Shown here: positions 1 through 5,550 of the stretch, in pieces
Position numbering within the stretch: position 1 is the first letter of the stretch
Layout: the number at the start of each line of letters is the position of its first letter
Assembly: GCA_904502155.1 (NCBI GenBank)
Contig: CAJGDV010000069.1
Coordinates: 1 to 6,382 of the forward strand
Source: an uncultured Bacilli bacterium
GTDB taxonomy: Bacteria; Bacillota_I; Bacilli_A; RF39; UBA660
Direction of reading: 5' to 3'
Length of the DNA stretch: 6,382 bases
Position numbers and translations under genes: made by a program
The notes under the pieces: generated by a model
Seen by the model: only the letters and a program-made list of their open reading frames with translations
What the model was told of the DNA's origin: nothing
Databases searched by the model: none

Positions 1-27
1 AAAAAAGAGATATTTTCTATCTCTTTT
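1..27 (-). terminator. Rho-independent terminator of the Cse60-like gene
   Basis: A 10-bp perfect stem pairs positions 3-12 with 18-27 around a 5-nt loop at 13-17. Read on the minus strand, the hairpin runs into the T tract complementary to the A run at 1-6. The TAG stop of the small gene (17-19) lies at the loop/stem junction, so the hairpin begins inside the coding sequence. It probably ends the whole four-gene minus-strand operon. The T tract may continue past the window edge. Confidence 0.8.
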
Positions 28-193
28 CTTCATACATAATAAGTGCTGTAAAACAGTAGATTTGTTCTTCACCTACTATTTGTACAGCTGTTTGAAATTT
101 AATATCTATTATATCAACACCTGTTTCTATAAATTTGTTTATAGCATCTTCTAAATCTAATTCGTGAGCTTCATCAAATATTTTAACTTTCAT
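17..193 (-). CDS. Cse60-like small protein (DUF2758 family)
   Basis: This 58-residue protein starts MKVKIFDEAHELDLEDAI and ends with a QIYCFTALIMYEER tail, read by hand from ATG 191-193 to TAG 17-19. It matches from memory the layout of Bacillus Cse60: an N-terminal VK(I/L)FDE.HE.DLE helix, a central IIDIK(F/Y) strand, then EEQIYCF(T/S)A(L/M)I. Length is typical (about 60 residues). The Shine-Dalgarno GGTGAT at 197-202 sits 3 nt before ATG (5 nt counted from the GGTG core) and fixes the start. The gene lies 47 bp downstream of the M23 peptidase gene and has a candidate promoter of its own. Cse60 was named as a sigma-E-dependent sporulation gene in B. subtilis, but its molecular function is unknown and homologues also occur outside classic spore formers. 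No signal peptide or membrane segment is visible, so it is probably cytoplasmic. Family assignment is confident; a sporulation role here is not. Confidence 0.82.
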   Translation of the reverse strand: MKVKIFDEAHELDLEDAINKFIETGVDIIDIKFQTAVQIVGEEQIYCFTALIMYEEKR

Positions 194-208
194 ATTATCA
201 CCAATTAG

Positions 209-217
209 ACTATAACA
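209..217 (-). promoter_or_regulatory. Candidate extended -10 promoter for the Cse60-like gene
   Basis: On the minus strand positions 217-209 read TGTTATAGT, an extended -10 box (TGnTATAAT with one mismatch). The predicted transcription start, about 7 nt downstream, falls near 202, at the start of the GGTGAT ribosome binding site. No convincing -35 box was found. This could give the small gene transcription independent of the upstream operon. The call rests on the motif alone. Confidence 0.35.
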
Positions 218-240
218 TATTTAATTTATGAATTTTGTCG

Positions 241-1431
241 TTATTTATACCATGTTGTTCTATTATGCCAATATTGTCCATGTGGGAAGTTAATCTTAGT
301 TATTGGATTTAAATTGTTATTATAATATGCATTACTCCATAAAATATAATCAATACCTGCCCATCCATTTAAAATACTTAAATGTAAATGTGGACCTGTT
401 GAATATCCTGTATTACCAGAATAAGCAATAACAGTATTTTTATCAACAATAGCACCAACATATGTATTATATCGATCTAAATGTTCATAAACACTAGTAT
501 ATTTAACACCATTAATATTATGGTAAACATATACTACATAACCTGTTCCATCCCAATAATTGAAACTTGCAACTTTACCAGCAGCAATCGCATAAACTGG
601 TGTCCCAATTGGAATACCAATATCAATTCCATAATGGAACCCAACATAAGGATAAGATCTAGGACCAAAATATGATGTAATAACACCTGTATTTGTAGGT
701 CTCCAAAATTGAGTATCAACAGGAAGTGTATTTAATCTGTCATAACATGCTCTTGCTTCTTCATTTTCTCCACATCCTAAACGACGTAAATCATTTAATG
801 TTTTTTGTGCTTCTAGAATACCATCTTCTAGATCCCCAGTATCTTTTTCAAGTAAATTTGTTTGATATCTTAATTTTACAATTTCAGATTGTAAATTTGC
901 TTGTTTTTTTAATAATTCTTTTTCTTGTTCAGCGATTTCTTCTGTTTTCTTTCTATTAGCTTTGATCATTTCATCAAATTCTTTAACTAAATTTTTATTA
1001 TATTTTGTTAATTGTTCAGTTATAGCTTTACGATAAATAAAATCTGTAAATGTAGCAGCGCCAAAAACATATTCTAAATAAGTTTCTTCACCATTAGATA
1101 ATTGAAAGAAATTAATTATTTTTTTTATTTCTTCCTTTTTTTCTTCAATTTTATTTGCTAATTTAATGCTTTCTTCATTTAAAGCTATTACTTTTGCTTC
1201 TCCGTCTTTTATTTCTTTATCTATTAAAGAAATATTAGCATTAACAGTTTGAATTTGTTCTTGTGTTAATTGTTTTTTATTTTTGTTTTCTTCAATTTGT
1301 TTTTTAGCATCATTAATTTCTTGTTGTAATCCATTGATGGTTTTCCCTTTAACTTCTTGCGGTGGAATCATCATTGGAACTATTAAAATAATAAGCAAAA
1401 AAATCTTAAATAATTTTTTAATAGTATTCAC
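241..1431 (-). CDS. Secreted coiled-coil M23 peptidoglycan endopeptidase (PcsB/EnvC-like)
   Basis: The 396-residue protein has a Lys-rich N-terminus and hydrophobic signal segment (about 5-23), a long charged coiled coil (about 31-215), then an M23/LytM domain (about 245-360). The zinc and catalytic residues are all present: H266 and D270 in HYGID, H317 in YEHL, and H348 and H350 in GPHLH. The motif around YVFGAATFTDFIYR (120-133) resembles the N-terminal hinge of PcsB/CwlO-type hydrolases, which in known systems are controlled by FtsEX; no FtsEX gene is visible here. It should act outside the membrane, cutting peptide cross-links. A Cys pair (C220, C229) sits between coiled coil and catalytic domain and could form a disulphide. 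The start is uncertain: GTG at 1429-1431 directly follows the in-frame TAG of the upstream gene, with weak GAGAG at 1435-1439 only 3 nt away. A better site, AGGTGA at 1428-1433, is spaced for a rare ATT codon at 1420-1422. Confidence 0.9.
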   Translation of the reverse strand: MNTIKKLFKIFLLIILIVPMMIPPQEVKGKTINGLQQEINDAKKQIEENKNKKQLTQEQIQTVNANISLIDKEIKDGEAKVIALNEESIKLANKIEEKKEEIKKIINFFQLSNGEETYLEYVFGAATFTDFIYRKAITEQLTKYNKNLVKEFDEMIKANRKKTEEIAEQEKELLKKQANLQSEIVKLRYQTNLLEKDTGDLEDGILEAQKTLNDLRRLGCGENEEARACYDRLNTLPVDTQFWRPTNTGVITSYFGPRSYPYVGFHYGIDIGIPIGTPVYAIAAGKVASFNYWDGTGYVVYVYHNINGVKYTSVYEHLDRYNTYVGAIVDKNTVIAYSGNTGYSTGPHLHLSILNGWAGIDYILWSNAYYNNNLNPITKINFPHGQYWHNRTTWYK

Positions 1432-2067
1432 CTACTCTCGTAAATCTTTTCTAATTTGTTTATATTTTGGACAATATTTAGCTACTACAGCCCAAAATTC
1501 TTTTGAATGATCAAAATGTACAAAATGAGATAATTCATGAATAATAACATAATCTAGTTTATCAATTGATTCTTTTATTAAATTACTATTTAAAGTTATA
1601 TATCTTTTTTTTCTATTACAAACTCCCCATCTTGTTTTCATTGTTCTAATTTTTACTTCAGGATATGGAATATTTTCTGTGAATCTCATATAATTGATTC
1701 TTACTCTATCTTCAAATATCCTTTTCATTTCTTTTTTAAGCCACTTATCAAGCTTATTTTCATCAGGAGTATAAATTACCTTGTCTACCATTTTAATGTT
1801 TTTAAATTGTGGCATAACCACAATTTCATATGGCTCACCAAAAATTAAAAATTGATTTTTTTTGTTGTTTTCTTTTTTTCTTTTAGAAATGGTTTTTCTT
1901 AAAAATTCTTGATTGTTATCTAATAAAGATTTTATTTCTTTTTTTGTTGTAAATTTTCGAGCACTAACTTGTATAGTTAAATCTTCTTTTATTCTAACAT
2001 ATATATTCTTGTTGTTTTTTCTTTGAATATCTACTTTATATTCAACACCATCTAAATTATATTTCAT
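1432..2067 (-). CDS. YgjP-family (DUF45, M48-like) zinc metallopeptidase
   Basis: The 211-residue protein carries the signature of the YgjP/DUF45 family. It has a beta-rich N-terminal part, then K(144)TRWGVC with a following ITLNSNLI strand (157-164). The zinc helix HELSHFVHFDHSKEFW begins at H177, so the pattern is HExxH with a third histidine at H187. E178 would be the catalytic base. Length is close to the usual 220-240. No signal peptide is visible, so it is probably cytoplasmic; substrates of this family are poorly defined. The ATG at 2065-2067 overlaps the upstream TAA by one base (TAATG). It has a good AGGAG site at 2074-2078, 6 nt away and inside the upstream gene, which implies translational coupling. 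Its own TAG stop is followed immediately, in the same frame, by the first codon of the M23 gene. Confidence 0.9.
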   Translation of the reverse strand: MKYNLDGVEYKVDIQRKNNKNIYVRIKEDLTIQVSARKFTTKKEIKSLLDNNQEFLRKTISKRKKENNKKNQFLIFGEPYEIVVMPQFKNIKMVDKVIYTPDENKLDKWLKKEMKRIFEDRVRINYMRFTENIPYPEVKIRTMKTRWGVCNRKKRYITLNSNLIKESIDKLDYVIIHELSHFVHFDHSKEFWAVVAKYCPKYKQIRKDLRE

Positions 2068-2957
2068 TAAAGACTCCTATTTCCACTTAAAATTGCCTTA
2101 ACTACACATCGATTTAATGCTTCAACTAATCTTTCACAATAATTATGCTCTGTAAGTTTTCCTTCTAAACCTTTTAGACCTAAACATGTTCCATATACTA
2201 AATATTCTTCAGGATATAAAACTTCTTCATCAAATTTTTCAATATTATCTAAATACTGTTTAAAAGCTACCCATTTGTAATATTCATCATTTGCTTGTCT
2301 TGTTCTTTTATGAACATTAGAATATACAGCAAGTAATAATATTGCTGGAAGAAGGGTAAAATAAGCTAGTATATTATTACAACGCGCAAAAATATTTATA
2401 AAAAATAATAAACTTCCAAATATAGTTATAGTTTTTACTACTCCATATTCATCCTTAGTTTCATAAAAAATATGTTTATAATTTTCTTTTCTCATAACTT
2501 TACACCATATTTGAAATTCCATAAGCATTATATTTTTATTTCTTCTTCTATCACAAAAATTATATAGTTGTGATATTGTTACTTGATCTCCGTCACCCAT
2601 TGTATATAAAATTAATTTTATAGTTGATTCATCTCCGATAGATAAATTACCATTATAAGAACCTCTTTTAATGTATTCTATTCCATCATCAACTTCTATT
2701 TTTAAAACGTTTCTATTTATTAAATTTATTACATATGCAGCTAATGTGTTTGCATTTATTTTTTTATTTACTAAATTACTAACTTCTATGATACTTAAAT
2801 CACTTGGTATTCCTTTAAAATACTCTTCATCAAAACTTGTTTTATATGGTTTTATACTTTTTACATAAAGAAAAAATGTTAAAAAGATAAAAAGAGCCCA
2901 CCATATATTTAATAATGTATCAAAAACTAGTATAAAATCCGAATAATTAAAGTTCAT
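2067..2957 (-). CDS. DUF2207-type (YciQ-like) membrane protein, C-terminal half only
   Basis: This 296-residue protein has one N-terminal membrane segment (about 9-31). A soluble part follows, with a winged-helix-like stretch (EEYFKGIPSDLS at 44-55, then LAAYVINLINRNVLKIE at 72-88). A second hydrophobic hairpin lies at about 174-213, and the tail contains YYKWVAFKQYLDNIEKF (226-242) and YPEEYLVYGTCLGL (248-261). These blocks match the C-terminal half of DUF2207 proteins, which normally run near 550-650 residues with a signal peptide and a large extracellular domain first. That domain is absent here. The ATG at 2955-2957 is preceded by GAGGG (2966-2970). It is the first gene of the minus-strand operon and overlaps the metallopeptidase gene by 1 nt. 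Its function is unknown. Coupling to envelope enzymes suggests a membrane-associated role, which is inference. Family assignment is fairly confident, from motif memory only. Confidence 0.72.
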   Translation of the reverse strand: MNFNYSDFILVFDTLLNIWWALFIFLTFFLYVKSIKPYKTSFDEEYFKGIPSDLSIIEVSNLVNKKINANTLAAYVINLINRNVLKIEVDDGIEYIKRGSYNGNLSIGDESTIKLILYTMGDGDQVTISQLYNFCDRRRNKNIMLMEFQIWCKVMRKENYKHIFYETKDEYGVVKTITIFGSLLFFINIFARCNNILAYFTLLPAILLLAVYSNVHKRTRQANDEYYKWVAFKQYLDNIEKFDEEVLYPEEYLVYGTCLGLKGLEGKLTEHNYCERLVEALNRCVVKAILSGNRSL

Positions 2958-2965
2958 TTACTACA

Positions 2966-2992
2966 CCCTCTATTCTATAAACTATTTTATCA
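2966..2992 (-). promoter_or_regulatory. Candidate promoter and ribosome binding site of the envelope operon
   Basis: Minus-strand positions 2992-2984 read TGATAAAAT, an extended -10 box with one mismatch to TGnTATAAT. The expected transcription start is near 2977, just before the GAGGG ribosome binding site (2966-2970) and about 20 nt before ATG. Overlapping TATGAT (2989-2994) is an alternative -10. No clear -35 exists, because that position falls in the A run of the upstream terminator. Confidence 0.4.
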
Positions 2993-3005
2993 TATTTTAC
3001 ATAAT

Positions 3006-3029
3006 AAAAAAAGAGACAAATGTCTCTTT
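3006..3029 (-). terminator. Rho-independent terminator of the YfcC-family carrier gene
   Basis: An 8-bp stem pairs 3010-3017 with 3022-3029 around a 4-nt loop. On the minus strand it is followed by a run of Ts (complement of 3006-3012) and then ATTAT. The TAA stop of the carrier gene (3028-3030) overlaps the 5' arm. It separates the carrier from the operon starting at 2957, whose candidate promoter lies only about 14 bp beyond. Confidence 0.82.
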
Positions 3030-4476
3030 ATACCATTAAAACTAGACCAATTGAAATTACGATAGATAATACTAATAATTGTAATACAAACATAAATATA
3101 TATTTAATCCAATCTTTAAATGGTACATCTAATAAGCTTAATCCACCTACTAAGATTACACTTGTTGGCATAATAAGCATCATAATTCCATGCATTGTTT
3201 GATAAATATATCCTACTATTGGTAAAATTCCTTCATTATATTTTGATAAGAATAAATCAGCTACACTAGATAATCCATAATAAAAATCATTATAGAAGAA
3301 TCCATTAATTAAACCTGTAGCAGATGTTGTAAGGAAGAAGAAATCTTTTGTTAGTGATAATAATTTATCAGTTATTGTTATAAACATTGTATTTCCACTA
3401 CCCATAAGCATAACAGTAAATACGATTGATGCTAATGTCATAATAAAGGCAGTTTTACCTATTCTTTTAACACCTTCACCAAAAGCATGACATGTTTCAT
3501 CAAAATTTAATCCATAAATCCATCCTGTTAATAATGAGAATAAAAGAAGCGTAGCAGCTAATTCATAGCTTGTCCAGTAACCAAATGGATTATCTGATCC
3601 TAAAATACTTTTTACAATTGCTACTTCACCAATTTTAATATTTCCTATTTTATCAAATAAGTCATTAAATAAAGTTACTTTAAACATATATTGCCAATTA
3701 GTCATACTGAAGAATAAGAATACAGCTAATAAAGCAAAAATAATAATTAATGGTTTAACATTTTTCTTATTTTCAAATTTTTCTTCAGCAAATGGAATTT
3801 TAATTCTAATAAATGCTTTTTTCTCTTTATCACCATCATTAATCATTTTAAATGGTTTTTCAATTACTGTTTGTTTATGACCACAAACAAATAGTACATA
3901 AAGTACAGTTACAATTGATAAAAATGCAAATTTTGGCATTATACCATTGTGCACATCAATACTAAATGTGTTAGCAATTTGAGTTGCAACATTTAAACCA
4001 TATGTTGATGCAACTGATCCTGCTAAGATTGAACCAATTGTTGCAGCTACAGCAGTTATTTTATTGTAACCAAGTTTTAAAATAATTCCCATTAAGAATG
4101 GTACAAATACTAATAATCCATAAGGATTTCCTAAAACAGATGCTAAAATCATTATTGTTGTTATTGTGATAATTAAAAATAATTTTTCTTTTTTATCATA
4201 TTTTTTAGCAATTGAGTTTACTAATTTTGAGTAAACACCTGTTTTATTTAATACACCATAAAAACCACCAAGTGCTAAAATTACAACAGCATATTGTACA
4301 AATGTAGCAATTGTAATAACTGGCACATAGATTAAACCAAATAATCCTATTGGTTTAATAGATGATGTACTAACAGTTCCATCACTAATTGTTCCTACAG
4401 GTATTACCCATGATAATAATACACATAATAGAAAACAAACTAAGATGTTTCTAAGTAAATTGTTATTTTTCTTCAT
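3028..4476 (-). CDS. YfcC/DcuC-superfamily membrane carrier
   Basis: The 482-residue polytopic protein has about 12 hydrophobic segments split by a hydrophilic central loop (about 200-240, Lys-rich). The halves resemble the ion-transporter superfamily of YfcC (COG1288). Family-like blocks are GVYSKLVNSIAKKY (80-93), the LGNPYGLLVFVPFL stretch (115-128), FGEGVKRIGKTAF (332-344) and TMHGIMMLIMPTSVILVGG (427-445) followed by VPFKDWIKYI. The IMPTSxxL motif is especially diagnostic. Length is typical (450-510). Relatives are annotated as putative C4-dicarboxylate or basic-amino-acid carriers; the substrate cannot be read from the sequence. The ATG at 4474-4476 has a strong GGAGGT site (4485-4490), 8 nt away. 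It is transcribed alone and divergently from the radical SAM gene, with its own terminator. Confidence 0.83.
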   Translation of the reverse strand: MKKNNNLLRNILVCFLLCVLLSWVIPVGTISDGTVSTSSIKPIGLFGLIYVPVITIATFVQYAVVILALGGFYGVLNKTGVYSKLVNSIAKKYDKKEKLFLIITITTIMILASVLGNPYGLLVFVPFLMGIILKLGYNKITAVAATIGSILAGSVASTYGLNVATQIANTFSIDVHNGIMPKFAFLSIVTVLYVLFVCGHKQTVIEKPFKMINDGDKEKKAFIRIKIPFAEEKFENKKNVKPLIIIFALLAVFLFFSMTNWQYMFKVTLFNDLFDKIGNIKIGEVAIVKSILGSDNPFGYWTSYELAATLLLFSLLTGWIYGLNFDETCHAFGEGVKRIGKTAFIMTLASIVFTVMLMGSGNTMFITITDKLLSLTKDFFFLTTSATGLINGFFYNDFYYGLSSVADLFLSKYNEGILPIVGYIYQTMHGIMMLIMPTSVILVGGLSLLDVPFKDWIKYIFMFVLQLLVLSIVISIGLVLMV

Positions 4477-4484
4477 TGTCTATT

Positions 4485-4505
4485 ACCTCCAATGTAATTA
4501 TATCA
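4485..4505 (-). promoter_or_regulatory. Promoter and ribosome binding site of the carrier gene
   Basis: Minus-strand positions 4505-4497 read TGATATAAT, an exact extended -10 box (TGnTATAAT). The predicted start near 4490 coincides with the first base of GGAGGT (4485-4490), giving a leader of about 14 nt. A second possibility further upstream is TTGTGA (4532-4537) with an 18-bp spacer to TATATT (4508-4513), which would give a longer leader. The -10 overlaps one arm of the inverted repeat at 4492-4546. Confidence 0.5.
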
Positions 4506-4546
4506 AAAATATATTGATAATAATAGTATTTTCACAATAATTACAT
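4492..4546. repeat. 10-bp inverted repeat in the divergent promoter region
   Basis: ATGTAATTAT at 4492-4501 is the exact reverse complement of ATAATTACAT at 4537-4546, with a 35-bp spacer. The left arm overlaps the carrier gene's -10 box. The right arm lies where a -35 for the radical SAM gene would be. A second, imperfect palindrome lies between the arms (4497-4506 against 4514-4524, one-base bulge). These could be operator half-sites, but in sequence this AT-rich chance matches of this length are not very rare. Confidence 0.35.
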
Positions 4547-4555
4547 ATAAAAATA

Positions 4556-4582
4556 TGTTATAATAAGCCTAATTGAGGTGAT
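4556..4582 (+). promoter_or_regulatory. Promoter and ribosome binding site of the radical SAM gene
   Basis: TGTTATAAT at 4556-4564 is an exact extended -10 box. Transcription should start near 4571, just before the GAGGTGAT ribosome binding site (4575-4582), giving a leader of about 15 nt before ATG 4586. No -35 lies at the usual distance; TTCACA at 4531-4536 is 22 bp away, too far. Confidence 0.55.
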
Positions 4583-4585
4583 TTT

Positions 4586-5530
4586 ATGAACAATTTTATA
4601 TATAGTGATACAAATAAAAGATATCATACTTTAGATTATTTTAATAAACATAAATTCGGATGCAAAGTTTTTAAAGTTAGTTTAAATGGCGGATTTACTT
4701 GTCCTAATAAAGATGGTAAAGTTGGTAAAAAAGGTTGTATTTATTGTTCTAAATCTGGTTCAGGAGAATATGCAGGACGTGTATGTGATGATTTAGTTAA
4801 ACAATTTAATGATGTAAAAGAAATAATGTCAAAAAAATGGCCAACAGGAAAATATATAGGATATTTTCAAGCCAATACTAATACTTATGCTCCTGTTGAT
4901 GAATTAAAAGAAAAATATGAAAAAATATTAGATTTAGATAATGTTGTTGGACTTAATATTGCGACAAGACCTGATGCTATTAGTGATGAATGCTATGATT
5001 ATTTAGAAGAACTTAATAAAAAAACTTATTTAACAGTTGAATTAGGTCTTCAATCAATTCATCCTGAAACAATAGATTTAATTAATAGATGCCATTCTTT
5101 AGAATGTTTTAAAGAAAGTGTTTTAGAACTTCGTAAAAGAAATATTAATGTTGTTGTTCATATTATTAATGGCTTACCATATGAAACTAAAGAAATGATG
5201 ATTGAAACAGCAAAATATTTAAATGATTTAGATATCCAAGGAATTAAAATTCATATGCTTCATATTATTAAAAATACAGAATTATTAGATTTATATGAAA
5301 AAGAACATTTTCATGTTCTTACTAAAGAAGAATATGTAGAAATAGTTTGCGAGCAACTTAGATATTTAAGACCTGAAATTGTAATTAATAGAATTACCGG
5401 TGATCCTAAAGCAAGCGATTTAATTGAGCCTAAATGGTTAGTTAAAAAGTTCTGTGTTCTTAATGATATAGATAAATATATGAAATTACATGATATTTAT
5501 CAAGGAGATAAAATAAAAAGAGAAGAATAA
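4586..5530 (+). CDS. TIGR01212 family radical SAM protein (YhcC/YtqA-like)
   Basis: The 314-residue protein starts with the family's RYHTLDYFNKHKFGCKVFKV block (11-30). The [4Fe-4S] cysteines are C39, C51 and C54 in GGFTCPN...KKGCIYC (C-x11-C-x2-C spacing, as in the YhcC family rather than the classic CxxxCxxC). Further family blocks are YFQANTNTYAP (93-103), GLNIATRPDAI (122-132), VELGLQS (151-157), HIINGLPYE (192-200) and INRITGDP (267-274). Length is normal (300-330). It should be a cytoplasmic SAM-dependent radical enzyme. Bacillus YtqA of this family has, to my recollection, been linked to maturation of the tRNA wobble base mnm5s2U and named MnmL. That role is plausible here but not shown, and the partner methyltransferase gene (MnmM/YtqB type) is not adjacent. 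It is a single-gene unit, divergent from the carrier. Confidence 0.92.
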   Translation: MNNFIYSDTNKRYHTLDYFNKHKFGCKVFKVSLNGGFTCPNKDGKVGKKGCIYCSKSGSGEYAGRVCDDLVKQFNDVKEIMSKKWPTGKYIGYFQANTNTYAPVDELKEKYEKILDLDNVVGLNIATRPDAISDECYDYLEELNKKTYLTVELGLQSIHPETIDLINRCHSLECFKESVLELRKRNINVVVHIINGLPYETKEMMIETAKYLNDLDIQGIKIHMLHIIKNTELLDLYEKEHFHVLTKEEYVEIVCEQLRYLRPEIVINRITGDPKASDLIEPKWLVKKFCVLNDIDKYMKLHDIYQGDKIKREE

Positions 5531-5550
5531 AATTATTCTTCTCATTTTTT
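5511..5550. terminator. Bidirectional terminator between convergent genes
   Basis: A 10-bp perfect stem pairs 5520-5529 with 5534-5543 (loop 5530-5533). It is followed by ATTTTTT on the plus strand (5544-5550) and, on the minus strand, by the T-rich complement of 5511-5519. The stem contains part of the radical SAM TAA (5528-5530) and of the pilin-like gene's TGA (5542-5544). It can therefore stop transcription from both sides within an 11-bp gap between the stop codons. Confidence 0.85.

Noticed and set aside
481..959. Plus-strand open frames opposite the M23 gene (481-675, 726-959)
   Set aside because: They lie wholly inside a strongly supported gene, have skewed composition (Asn/Ile- or Leu-rich), lack ribosome sites and resemble no family.
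1136..1290. A/T-rich, Lys/Glu-codon-rich stretch as a DNA repeat or CRISPR-like array
   Set aside because: There is no regular unit or spacing. It encodes the coiled coil, whose Lys/Glu/Gln/Asn bias in an AT-rich genome explains the look.
3020..3202. Plus-strand 60-codon frame opposite the end of the carrier gene
   Set aside because: Its start lies inside the carrier's terminator hairpin and the product is a low-complexity Asn/Ile/Thr string, so it is an antisense shadow.
4531..4536. TTCACA as a -35 box for the radical SAM gene
   Set aside because: Five of six bases match, but the 22-bp spacer to TATAAT is too long for a normal promoter; the extended -10 explains the start better.
4477..4585. 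Riboswitch or structured leader in the divergent region
   Set aside because: Predicted leaders are only about 15 nt, leaving no room for an aptamer, and no terminator/antiterminator pair is visible.
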